Shown here: piece by piece, positions 7,437-15,264 of the stretch
How the letters are laid out: the number at the start of each line of letters is the position of its first letter
How positions within the stretch are numbered: position 1 is the stretch's first letter
Origin: Cytophagales bacterium
GTDB taxonomy: Bacteria; Bacteroidota; Bacteroidia; Cytophagales; Cyclobacteriaceae
Length of the DNA: 36,857 nt
Reading direction: 5' to 3'
Assembly (NCBI GenBank): GCA_013298505.1
Contig: JAAFHY010000026.1
Coordinates: 1 to 36,857 of the forward strand
Made by a program: the position numbers and the translations under genes
Notes under the pieces: generated by a model
Databases searched by the model: none
What the model was told of the DNA's origin: nothing
What the model saw: the letters and a program-made list of their open reading frames with translations, nothing else

Positions 7437-9221
7437 CTACCCCACCTCCTCAACCTGCATCTGCTTCTCATACAATTCTTTGTATACTCCGTTACGTGCC
7501 AACAAACTTTCGTGGGTGCCTTCTTCTACCATGTGGCCATCGTGCAACACAATAATTTTGTTGGCAAGTTTGGCTGATGAAACACGATGCGAAATAATAA
7601 TTGAAGTTCGCCCTTGCATGATTTTTTTCATGCTGTTCAAAATGGTGTTTTCTGTTTTGGTATCTACAGCCGATAGCGCATCGTCTAAAATTAAAATCTT
7701 GGGCTCACGCGCAACAGCACGTGCAATCGACACGCGTTGCTTTTGCCCACCCGAAAGCGTAATGCCCCGCTCGCCCACGCGTGTTGAAAAGGCCTGAGGA
7801 AAGCCCATAATGTTATCGTACACATCGGCATCTTTGGCTGCGGTAATCACTTTGTTTTCATCCGGAGTTTTTAACCCAAAAGCTATGTTGTTGAAGATGG
7901 TATCGCTAAACAAGAAAACGTCTTGCGGTACAATTCCCAATTGGCTGCGCAAACTTATCAACTCAAATTCTTTTATCGGAATGTCGTCAATTCGTATTTG
8001 TCCCTCGCTGGCATCGTAGAGCCGGGCAATTAAATTAGAAACTGTACTCTTTCCCGAGCCGGTTGTTCCAATAATAGCAAGCGACTCGCCTCGGTTTATT
8101 GTGAACGAAATATTTTTTAGTGCTTTGATGCCCGTATCGGGATAGGTGAACGATACATTGTTAAATTCAATCTTGCCGACTAGCTCTTTGACCAGATTTT
8201 TTTCAGAAACAATATCAGTCTTAGTCTTTAAAAATTCGTTGATCCTTTTTTGCGAGGCTTCGGCTCGTTGTACTAAGCTGCTCGTCCAACCCAGCGAAGC
8301 TACCGGCCAGGTAAGCAAGTTTACATAGATGATAAACTCAGCAATATTACCGAAGGTGAGTCGGCCATTAATAACTTCTACGCTTCCCGCATACACCGTA
8401 AAAATAGTGCTGAGTCCGATCAGCCCCATAATGAGCGGGAAGAACAACGATTGCACACGGGTTAGTTTTAGCGATTGCTTTTTATATTCGTTGCTTTCTT
8501 TGGCAAAGTTGGTGATGGATTCTTGTTCGCGTGCAAACGATTTTAAAACCCGTATGCCCGAAAAAGCTTCTTGCACAAACGAACTTAATCGCGATTGACT
8601 TTTTTGTATCATCTCCGACCGATGTTCGATGATATTGTTGACATAGAATATACTAATCGACAAGATGGGCAGTGGAATTAATGCATACCATGTAAGTTTG
8701 GCACTGATACTAAACATGATTGGTATCAGCATCATAAACAATGTAATCAACGTAAGCCCATACATGATTGAGGGCCCCAGGTACATGCGTACTCGACCCA
8801 CATCTTCGCTGATTCGGTTCATCAAATCGCCTGTATTGTTGCGTCTGTAAAAACTGAGAGGCAGCGTTTGATAGTGCTCAAAAATTTCGTTCTTCAAATC
8901 GTACTCAATTAGCCGGCTCATCACAATCAGAGTTTGCCTTACCAAGTACAAGAAGAAGCCCCTCAACAGAGCCATGGCCAAAATTAACAGCGCATAAACT
9001 AAAATACCTTTTGCGAACACATTGAAAAAAGCGGCTTGCGAAGCAGACCCTTGAAAGGAGCGGTATAACCGAATGTTATCTACCACCAAGTCGATAGAGT
9101 GGCGCACCATTTGGGCAGGCAAAACCTGAAATATGTTTGAAATAATTACCCAAATCAACCCGAAGACGATCAGTTTTTTGTATTTGAAGAAGTACTTATT
9201 GAGGTAACGGAGTTCGGTCAT
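7437..9221 (-). CDS. MsbA-like ABC exporter (fused permease and ATPase)
   Basis: The 594-residue half-transporter has an N-terminal six-helix exporter domain (about 1-320) and a C-terminal ATPase. ATPase motifs are Walker A GTTGSGKST (Lys391), Q-loop VPQDVFLF, signature LSGGQKQRVSIARA, Walker B ILILDD (Asp513) and switch SHRVSS. Exporters of this type move lipids, drugs or peptides outward across the inner membrane as dimers. One oddity is that the residue after the Walker B aspartate, normally the catalytic glutamate, is Asp514 (ILDDALSAVD), as in the degenerate sites of heterodimeric exporters such as TM287 or YheI. No partner half is adjacent. The substrate cannot be inferred. Confidence 0.93.
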   Translation of the reverse strand: MTELRYLNKYFFKYKKLIVFGLIWVIISNIFQVLPAQMVRHSIDLVVDNIRLYRSFQGSASQAAFFNVFAKGILVYALLILAMALLRGFFLYLVRQTLIVMSRLIEYDLKNEIFEHYQTLPLSFYRRNNTGDLMNRISEDVGRVRMYLGPSIMYGLTLITLFMMLIPIMFSISAKLTWYALIPLPILSISIFYVNNIIEHRSEMIQKSQSRLSSFVQEAFSGIRVLKSFAREQESITNFAKESNEYKKQSLKLTRVQSLFFPLIMGLIGLSTIFTVYAGSVEVINGRLTFGNIAEFIIYVNLLTWPVASLGWTSSLVQRAEASQKRINEFLKTKTDIVSEKNLVKELVGKIEFNNVSFTYPDTGIKALKNISFTINRGESLAIIGTTGSGKSTVSNLIARLYDASEGQIRIDDIPIKEFELISLRSQLGIVPQDVFLFSDTIFNNIAFGLKTPDENKVITAAKDADVYDNIMGFPQAFSTRVGERGITLSGGQKQRVSIARAVAREPKILILDDALSAVDTKTENTILNSMKKIMQGRTSIIISHRVSSAKLANKIIVLHDGHMVEEGTHESLLARNGVYKELYEKQMQVEEVG

Positions 9222-9346
9222 GCTTCGATAAAAACGAAAGGTACTAGTTTTGGTTCATTTGCTGGCGCGATGAATTTTTGAATTTGAATTTTAAATGTTG
9301 AACCGCTGGTGTAATTTGCACCTTCATTCAAACGTTCTTTATCCAA

Positions 9347-10468
9347 ATGCTTAACAGACGCACCATTCGCATTAAAATCATGCAAAGCCTCTTTGCCTTT
9401 GAGCAGTGCAAAGAAGCCAACTACCAGCTAGCGTTAGATTTGCTGGCCGAGCGCTTTAAGCCAGACCTAAACAGTATGGAAGTGCAGGATAAAGTACTTC
9501 TTAAAAAGCAGCACAAAGCCGCCCGCCAGGCTTTTGAAAACAAATTTCAAGAGATAGAAAAGGAAACCGTTGCAGCACCCATTGCCAAAGTTGTAGACGA
9601 GGCGCTGGAGTTATACCACAAACAAGTTAAAAAAGACAGGACCTTTTTAGGGAAGAACATCACTATTGAAATTCAGAAGCTAACAGACACCTACCATCAC
9701 GTGCTGGGTCTTATTATAGCTTTTGCGGAGGTAGCCGCCAGCGACAAAAAACCCGTTCATGCCAATTTGCTAAGCCAGCCAATTGTGCGGGCGCTTATCG
9801 AAAATGAGCAATTAAAGAAAGAGTTATTAAGATCTGCCGGGTGGAGTGGCGAAGTGAATTTAGTGCGCGATTGGTTTCGCGAAATTGTAAAAGAAGATAA
9901 AGAATACTTGGCGTTTATCGAGCAAAAGGAGGCCGATGCAGAGGCGCAAAAAGGATTTTTAAAACACTTGCTTCGCAAAATCATTCTAGCAAACAATGCC
10001 ATCAACGATTACTTCGATGAGCAGGACATTCGGTGGGCAGAAGATAAAGACATCATAAAAAGTTTGGCAGATAAAACCATTAAGTCGTTTGAAAATGGGA
10101 AAGTAGAACTTCAAAAAGTATCATTAGATTGGGAGGACGACAAATTATTCATTGATAAACTTTTTGAAAACACGACCGAGCTAGCACCTGAGTTTAAAGA
10201 ATTAATTGCATCGAACACAAAAAATTGGGAAGTAGACAGATTGCCGCTTACCGATCGGGTAATTTTAGAAATGGCCATCACTGAAATGATTTATTTCCCC
10301 AACATTCCCGTAAAGGTTACCATCAACGAATACATCGAATTAGCGAAGGATTATAGTACACCTAAAAGCCGCCAGTTTATTAATGGTATTCTGGATGTGA
10401 TGTCGAAAAAAATGAAAGAATCGGGTGCGATGAAGAAGAGCGGGCGGGGGTTGATTGATAATAAATAA
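9347..10468 (+). CDS. nusB: Transcription antitermination factor NusB (long Bacteroidota form)
   Basis: NusB binds boxA RNA with S10/NusE during rRNA transcription antitermination. At 373 residues this is more than twice the usual 140-160. It begins with the NusB opening helix (MLNRRTIRIKIMQSLFAFEQ), has a long helical middle rich in Lys/Glu, and closes with the canonical NusB C-terminal half (DRLPLTDRVILEMAITEM, then VTINEYIELAKDYSTPKSRQFINGILD). Long forms like this are normal in Bacteroidota. It begins the block that continues with YtxH, DUF1573, YajC, YbbR and CoaE, a gene order I associate with this phylum. Confidence 0.93.
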   Translation: MLNRRTIRIKIMQSLFAFEQCKEANYQLALDLLAERFKPDLNSMEVQDKVLLKKQHKAARQAFENKFQEIEKETVAAPIAKVVDEALELYHKQVKKDRTFLGKNITIEIQKLTDTYHHVLGLIIAFAEVAASDKKPVHANLLSQPIVRALIENEQLKKELLRSAGWSGEVNLVRDWFREIVKEDKEYLAFIEQKEADAEAQKGFLKHLLRKIILANNAINDYFDEQDIRWAEDKDIIKSLADKTIKSFENGKVELQKVSLDWEDDKLFIDKLFENTTELAPEFKELIASNTKNWEVDRLPLTDRVILEMAITEMIYFPNIPVKVTINEYIELAKDYSTPKSRQFINGILDVMSKKMKESGAMKKSGRGLIDNK

Positions 10469-10482
10469 TATTTGAAAGATTG

Positions 10483-10490
10483 TATCTTTG
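10483..10490 (+). promoter_or_regulatory. Candidate -7 box TATCTTTG
   Basis: The octamer is an exact match to the Bacteroidota TAnnTTTG -7 element and lies 21 bp ahead of the YtxH start. No TTG stands at the usual 17-23 base distance upstream (the nearest is at 10455-10457, 25 bases away), so it would be a weak or extended-spacing promoter. Confidence 0.4.
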
Positions 10491-10511
10491 CCACTCTAAC
10501 AAGCGACCACA

Positions 10512-10823
10512 ATGAGTAAAAAAGGAAGTAACGCCCTCATGGCTTTTTTAGCTGGTGCAGCTGCCGGGGCCATATTAGGGATTTTATACGCGCCCGATAA
10601 AGGCTCTAACACCCGCGAAAAGCTTTCTTACAAGCTAGATAAATACAAGAAAATGTTAGAAGACTACATGGCCGACTTGGTATCGGGCAAGGAAACCCCA
10701 CTTACAACAGAGGCGAAATCGCAGGGGCAAAAGGTGGTAAACGAGGCACAAGGCAAGGCACAGCAACTACTAGACGATGTTGATGCCCTGCTTGAACAAA
10801 TTAGAGGGAGCAAAAACAGTTAA
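10512..10823 (+). CDS. YtxH domain protein
   Basis: The 103-residue protein has one N-terminal membrane helix built on a glycine/alanine-rich pattern (FLAGAAAGAILGILYAP, about residues 13-29), followed by a Lys/Glu-rich helical tail. This is the YtxH layout: a small membrane-anchored protein with an apolipoprotein-like tail, linked in Firmicutes to general stress but with no defined biochemical role. The spacing from nusB is 43 bp, with an independent -7 box between them. The family call is secure, the function is not. Confidence 0.85.
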   Translation: MSKKGSNALMAFLAGAAAGAILGILYAPDKGSNTREKLSYKLDKYKKMLEDYMADLVSGKETPLTTEAKSQGQKVVNEAQGKAQQLLDDVDALLEQIRGSKNS

Positions 10824-10847
10824 TGTTTTGTTAATACCGTCAAGTTT

Positions 10848-10879
10848 TTGGTTTAACACCATCGTTAATTATAATTTTA
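10848..10879 (+). promoter_or_regulatory. Candidate promoter for the DUF1573 lipoprotein gene
   Basis: TTG at 10848-10850, a 21-base spacer and TAATTTTA at 10872-10879 fit TTG-N17-23-TAnnTTTG except for the last base. It lies 27 bp before the start codon, in an A/T-rich gap. Confidence 0.35.
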
Positions 10880-10905
10880 CAACTTATTAACATACGCACA
10901 CATTT

Positions 10906-11454
10906 ATGAAAACAACATCAAGAGTAATTTGGGCGCTGGCTCTGGTAGCATCTTTTGCCAGTTGCAATAACAAGGCATCAGAAAAGAGAATTGCCGAATT
11001 GGAGAGCCGTCTGGCCGATATTGAAAAGAATAAAACAGCTGTGGCCACAACACCATCGGGTACACCTGCTCCAACAACTCCTGCAGTAGAAGAAAAACCA
11101 GAAGGCCCACTTCCTACTATGGAGTTCAACACCACAGACCATGATTTTGGTACCATAGCCGAAGGAAAGAAAGTGATAGTAACCTATAAAGTTAAAAACA
11201 CAGGGCAGGCTCCTTTGATTATTCAAAACGCACAACCCTCTTGCGGTTGTACTGACCCTGACTGGACTAAAACACCCATTCCGGTAGGAGGTGAAGGATT
11301 TGTGAAAGCCGCTTTTGATTCAAATGGCAAGCCAGGCATTAACAACAAAACTATAACAGTAACGGCTAACACATGGCCTAAAACAACTGTGCTAAAGTTT
11401 AAAGCGATGGTAACTGCTAAGGCCGATGGAGCCAATGGGCCAACCGTAAAATAA
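10906..11454 (+). CDS. DUF1573 domain lipoprotein
   Basis: The 182-residue protein starts with a lipoprotein signal (hydrophobic core at 8-17, lipobox SFASC with Cys20). A short coiled coil follows (about 26-43, ISAELESRL-like heptads around KRIAELESRLADIEK), then a Thr/Pro-rich linker (about 45-68) and a DUF1573 domain (about 72-175). The domain has the family's HDFGTIAEG opening and the PSCGCT motif. DUF1573 has an immunoglobulin-like fold found on many Bacteroidota surface and periplasmic proteins; its job is unknown. A hairpin terminator lies just after the stop. The coiled coil and linker suggest that it oligomerises and stands off the outer membrane. Confidence 0.9.
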   Translation: MKTTSRVIWALALVASFASCNNKASEKRIAELESRLADIEKNKTAVATTPSGTPAPTTPAVEEKPEGPLPTMEFNTTDHDFGTIAEGKKVIVTYKVKNTGQAPLIIQNAQPSCGCTDPDWTKTPIPVGGEGFVKAAFDSNGKPGINNKTITVTANTWPKTTVLKFKAMVTAKADGANGPTVK

Positions 11455-11476
11455 GATACAATTAGCTTAATAGCTA

Positions 11477-11511
11477 CAAACATCCCATGCCAAATCGGTT
11501 TGGGATGTTTG
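11477..11511 (+). terminator. Hairpin terminator after the DUF1573 gene
   Basis: A perfect 11-bp stem pairs CAAACATCCCA (11477-11487) with TGGGATGTTTG (11501-11511) over a 13-base loop, followed by a short T run (CATTTT). It is 22 bp past the stop and separates the lipoprotein gene from yajC. Confidence 0.7.
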
Positions 11512-11558
11512 CATTTTAAGGGATAACTTGCAGCCCTAATTTTAATCAACATTTAAAG

Positions 11559-11879
11559 ATGAACTCAATATTATTACAAGCAGCACCTGGTAGCGGAGTA
11601 ACTATGCAAATTATTTTGATGGTAGCCATAGTAGGTATTTTTTACTTTTTCATGATCCGCCCGCAGCAGAAAAAAGCCAGTGAGGCAAAAAAATTTAGCG
11701 AAGAGGTAAAGAAAGGAGATTACGTAGTTACCATTGGCGGTGCACATGGCCGCGTGGCAGAATTAGAAGACGACACTTTTATTCTTGAAGTAGAAAGAGG
11801 TGCAAGAATTAAGTTTTCTAAATCAGCCATTTCGATGGAGTCTACAAGGGCAGCAGCAAAAAAGACTACAGCAGCTTAA
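11559..11879 (+). CDS. yajC: Preprotein translocase subunit YajC
   Basis: YajC is the small single-span inner-membrane partner of SecDF in the Sec secretion machinery. The 106-residue protein has a membrane helix at about 16-34 followed directly by the family hallmark FFMIRPQQKKASEAKKF. Then comes the small cytoplasmic domain with KKGDYVVTIGGAHGRVAELEDD. Size and motif order are typical. It precedes the YbbR-like gene on the same strand by 84 bp. Confidence 0.95.
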   Translation: MNSILLQAAPGSGVTMQIILMVAIVGIFYFFMIRPQQKKASEAKKFSEEVKKGDYVVTIGGAHGRVAELEDDTFILEVERGARIKFSKSAISMESTRAAAKKTTAA

Positions 11880-11963
11880 CACGAGCGAGTAGATTTTTTA
11901 TATCAAATTGGCTTTTGAGGTAGTTGTAGCTTATTCCAATGCTCAAACGCGATACATTATTCA

Positions 11964-12899
11964 ATGAACCTACTACGAGCGATAGGGAATTTTTTGCGTT
12001 TTGATCGCGCCAACTGGAAGGCGGTGCTGTTGTGCTTTTTTGTAGCTATCGTTTTTTGGGTTTTCAATGCGTTTAATAAGAGCTATTCAACCAATGTAAA
12101 ATTTCAATTGCATGTTGAATACGACACCGAAAAATTTTCTCCAGTCACCACGCTGCCTACACACATTGTTGTAAATGTGAAGGGTAATGGTTGGGATTTG
12201 TTTAGAAGCTATTCAGGAATCCAATTACCAGCATTGACTATTGCAGTAGAAAAGCCATTAGAAGTAAAGCGCTTGCCAGGCGAAGCGCTTCGTCCTCAGT
12301 TAGAACCACAGTTAGGGAGGCTACAAATTAATTATGTAGTTACGGACACCCTCAAATTAAATTTAGATGAGCGAGATGCCCATCGCTTTAAAGTGGCGGT
12401 TAGCTTTCAAAATGTTAATTTCAAAAATGGATTTGGAATCATCAGCCCAGTGGTGATTCTCCCCGATTCGATTTCTTTAGATGGATCAAAAAGTTTGCTG
12501 CACTCTTTTCCTGATAGCATCGTATTGTTTCCAGATGCCAACGAACTGAGCGAAGATTTTAGTGAAGAGATGGAGGTGCCACTTTCCGATTTATCAAATC
12601 TTATCCGCAACCCACCCACCGTTAAAGTCATGTTTGAAGTTGGCAATGTTATTGAGGTTGAAAGAAAAGTAAAACTGTTGCTGCAGCCCGGTACCAAAGC
12701 CCATTGGCCAGATAGTATTTCAGTGCGTTTTGTTATACCAGCCAAACAAGAGCAGCACTTCAATGTAGAGGCATATAAGTTTAGTGCAACAACAGAAAGC
12801 AAAAAGAATACTAGCGCAAACCTACTTATGCCAATCATTAGCAATTTGCCTTCGTATGCCAAAGTGGTTCGTGTCGATACCCTCAGCTATAAAAAGTAA
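11964..12899 (+). CDS. YbbR-domain membrane protein (CdaR-like)
   Basis: The 311-residue protein has one N-terminal membrane helix (about 20-37) and a long extracytoplasmic part with two YbbR-like beta repeats, about residues 45-130 and 140-230. In Firmicutes, YbbR proteins (CdaR) regulate the diadenylate cyclase CdaA. In Bacteroidota the gene commonly stands beside yajC and coaE and no cyclase is nearby here, so I do not extend that role. Its stop codon overlaps the coaE start by one base (TAATG), showing translational coupling. Confidence 0.8.
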   Translation: MNLLRAIGNFLRFDRANWKAVLLCFFVAIVFWVFNAFNKSYSTNVKFQLHVEYDTEKFSPVTTLPTHIVVNVKGNGWDLFRSYSGIQLPALTIAVEKPLEVKRLPGEALRPQLEPQLGRLQINYVVTDTLKLNLDERDAHRFKVAVSFQNVNFKNGFGIISPVVILPDSISLDGSKSLLHSFPDSIVLFPDANELSEDFSEEMEVPLSDLSNLIRNPPTVKVMFEVGNVIEVERKVKLLLQPGTKAHWPDSISVRFVIPAKQEQHFNVEAYKFSATTESKKNTSANLLMPIISNLPSYAKVVRVDTLSYKK

Positions 12900-13498
12900 T
12901 GGCAAAGCCAATCCAAATAGGAATTACTGGAGGCATTGGGGCGGGAAAAAGCTTGGCATGTAAAGTATTCTCCATCTTAGGAGTACCCATTTATGACGCT
13001 GACAGCCGAGCGAAAAGTATAATGACCACTGACGGAATACTCATCAGCCAAATCAAACAAGAATTCGGAGATTTGGCCTATGATAGTGAGGGCAATTTAG
13101 ATAGAGTATACCTAAGCCAACAGATTTTTAATGACGAGAAGAAACGAATCAGACTAAATGAATTGGTACATCCGAGGGTAGCCATTGATACCGAGAAGTG
13201 GGTAAGCCAACAAGAAGGGGCAAGCTATATTTTGAGAGAAGCCGCGCTGATGTTTGAGTCAGGTTATTATAAGAAACTTGACAAGTGCATTTTAGTAACA
13301 GCCCCCGAGTGGTTGCGAATAAAAAGAATTAAGGTGCGCGACCCGCATCGGTCAGAAGCAGAAATCAGAAAGATAATGGAGAGTCAGATGCCAGAAGAAG
13401 AGAAAAAGAAATTGGCCGACTTTGTTATTGACAATGACGAAACACAGTTGATGCTGCCACAAATTTTAGAACTTCATCGCAGGCTTAGTAATTTATAG
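12899..13498 (+). CDS. coaE: Dephospho-CoA kinase
   Basis: CoaE phosphorylates the ribose 3'-hydroxyl of dephospho-CoA, the last step of coenzyme A synthesis. The P-loop is GITGGIGAGKS at residues 8-18, followed by DADSRAK (substrate Asp) and LVHPRV. The lid region RIKVRDPHRSEAEI and the closing segment ADFVIDN are also present. At 199 residues it has the usual length. It is coupled to the YbbR-like gene by a one-base overlap and ends the housekeeping block; the efflux operon begins 85 bp later. Confidence 0.96.
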   Translation: MAKPIQIGITGGIGAGKSLACKVFSILGVPIYDADSRAKSIMTTDGILISQIKQEFGDLAYDSEGNLDRVYLSQQIFNDEKKRIRLNELVHPRVAIDTEKWVSQQEGASYILREAALMFESGYYKKLDKCILVTAPEWLRIKRIKVRDPHRSEAEIRKIMESQMPEEEKKKLADFVIDNDETQLMLPQILELHRRLSNL

Positions 13499-13583
13499 GG
13501 GGGCCGCAAGTAAACAAGCAACAGGGAATGGCCGTTGAAAGAATCTTACGGACAATCCCACTCAGCATTAATAGAAATCAATA

Positions 13584-14657
13584 ATGAAAAAAACACTCAT
13601 CACTACTTTTGTACTTGTTGTCATCATTTTTTTATTGGCGCTTCCAAAGCTGGGCTGGTTTAAATCAGCATCTACGACTGCAAACGCATCAGCACCTACC
13701 GCAAAACCTAGATTACTAGTAGAAGCATTGATTTTAAAAGAGGCTAAACTCGATAATAAATTGGTGGTTACCGGTTCGGTACTTCCCAACGAATCGCTAG
13801 AGTTAAAAAGTGAAGCTTCGGGAAAGGTGGTTAATATACTATTTCAAGAAGGCAAGGCGGTTACAAAAGGTAGTCTTTTGTTAGAGATAAACAATGACGA
13901 TCTAAAAGCCCAACTGCAAAAGCAGATATACAATCAAAAACTTAATCAGGATAACGAATTCAGGCAACGCAAGCTATTAGAGAAAGATGCAATTAGCCAA
14001 GAAGAGTACGATAACGCACTGAACCGACTCAACACAACAGTAGCAGACATTAAAATATTAGAAGCCCAAATTGAAAAAACGAAGATCAAGGCCCCGTTTG
14101 ATGGTGTGATTGGGTTAAGATATGTAAGCGAGGGTGCTTACATCTCACCCAATGTAATCGTGGCCACCTTGTACAACATCTCACCCGCAAAGGTTGAGTT
14201 TGCAATACCCGCACGATACAGCGCCCAAATTAAATCGGGCGAAAGAATTTTTTGCCGTGTAGAAAACGACCTAACGGTGTATCAAGGAGTGGTATATGCC
14301 GTTGAGCCGCGCATTGACCCCGAAACACGCACCCTTAAAATCCGCGCGCAAGCCGATAACAAAAAGGGCAACCTTCTGCCTGGCCAGTTTGTAAAAGTAG
14401 AATTGATTTTAAAATCGCAAGCCAATGCATTGCTCGTTCCAACAGAAGCGGTAATACCCGACCAAGGGGGAAAGAAGGTTTTTATTGTGAGTGCTGGAAA
14501 AGCCAAAGAAGCTAAAATCGAAACGGGCATCCGCACAGAAAATTCATTAGAGGTGTTGTCTGGCTTGAAAGCAGGCGATACGTTAATTACAACAGGTATC
14601 CTTCAGCTGCGACAAGGTTTGGAGGTGGAGATACAAAAAATGAAAGGTGATAATTGA
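13584..14657 (+). CDS. RND efflux periplasmic adaptor (membrane fusion protein)
   Basis: The 357-residue AcrA/MexA-type adaptor links an inner-membrane RND pump to an outer-membrane channel. It has an N-terminal anchor helix (about 4-21) and a barrel-sandwich half motif (LELKSEASGKVVNILFQEGK). A helical hairpin follows at about 110-165, then the second half motif (KIKAPFDGVIGLRYVSEGAYI), a beta-barrel and a membrane-proximal domain. It lacks a lipobox, so it is held by the N-terminal helix. It is the first gene of the efflux operon; an interrupted ORF6N gene follows 12 bp after the stop, before the pump gene. Confidence 0.93.
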   Translation: MKKTLITTFVLVVIIFLLALPKLGWFKSASTTANASAPTAKPRLLVEALILKEAKLDNKLVVTGSVLPNESLELKSEASGKVVNILFQEGKAVTKGSLLLEINNDDLKAQLQKQIYNQKLNQDNEFRQRKLLEKDAISQEEYDNALNRLNTTVADIKILEAQIEKTKIKAPFDGVIGLRYVSEGAYISPNVIVATLYNISPAKVEFAIPARYSAQIKSGERIFCRVENDLTVYQGVVYAVEPRIDPETRTLKIRAQADNKKGNLLPGQFVKVELILKSQANALLVPTEAVIPDQGGKKVFIVSAGKAKEAKIETGIRTENSLEVLSGLKAGDTLITTGILQLRQGLEVEIQKMKGDN

Positions 14658-14669
14658 TAATTTGGAATA

Positions 14670-15218
14670 ATGAGCAAAAAAATTGCAATTCCTGATGAAG
14701 TTGTGATTGTCAAAATCCATCTTGTTCGTGGATAGAAAGTAATGTTAGACAAAGACCTAGCGGAGCTTTATGATGTAAGTACAGGTAATTTAAATAAGGC
14801 AGTAAAACGCAATTTGGTGCGCTTCCCAGTTGATTTCATGGTTCAGCTTACTAACAAAGAATTCAAAGACTTGATATTCCAAAATGGAACATCAAGTTGG
14901 GGCGGTACAAGAAAGATGCCTTACGCTTTTACAGAGCAGGGTGTTGCCATGTTGTCGAGTGTGTTGAGTAGTGAGCGTGCCGTGTTGGTGAATATTCATA
15001 TCATAAGGGTATTTACCCGTATGCGTGAGATGTTGCTAACCAACAAAGATATTTTGCTGAAGTTGGAAAAGTTGGAGAGGAAAACAATTCAGTATGATGA
15101 CGATATTAAGGTGATATTTCAATACTTGAAAGAATTATTGAGTCCCAAAACCGAACCTAGACGCAGGATTGGATTCATACAAAAAAGTGTAGAGGAAAAT
15201 GCGCCAAAGAAAAATTGA
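14670..15218 (+). pseudogene. ORF6N domain gene with premature TAG at codon 22
   Basis: Reading from the ATG at 14670 gives a normal ORF6N start (MSKKIAIPDEVVIVKIHLVRG), then TAG at 14733-14735, then KVMLDKDLAELYDV in the same frame to the stop at 15218. The family usually reads RGQKVMLD here, so TAG replaces a CAG glutamine codon by one C-to-T change. The rest is intact, including FTEQGVAMLSSVL and the closing RRRIGF. A restart at the ATG at 14742 would give 158 residues, so partial function is possible. ORF6N proteins are phage- and mobile-linked putative DNA-binding proteins. Low-complexity A/T stretches flank the gene (14649-14665 and 15241-15264). It sits between adaptor and pump genes, where it is out of place. 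Confidence 0.75.
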
Positions 15219-15264
15219 CAATAACAAAATCATAAATCAATAAATCTTAATTCTAAAATCTAAA

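Noticed and set aside
11223-11552. Antisense frame across the DUF1573 3' end and the terminator
   Set aside because: It reads through a perfect hairpin terminator and the sense gene is well supported.
12407-12862. 151-residue antisense frame inside the YbbR-like gene
   Set aside because: Low-complexity Ser/Leu-rich translation typical of antisense reading; no independent support.
14733-14735. TAG as a recoded codon (pyrrolysine or readthrough)
   Set aside because: Other genes here end normally, no recoding gene is visible, and a simple CAG-to-TAG change explains it.
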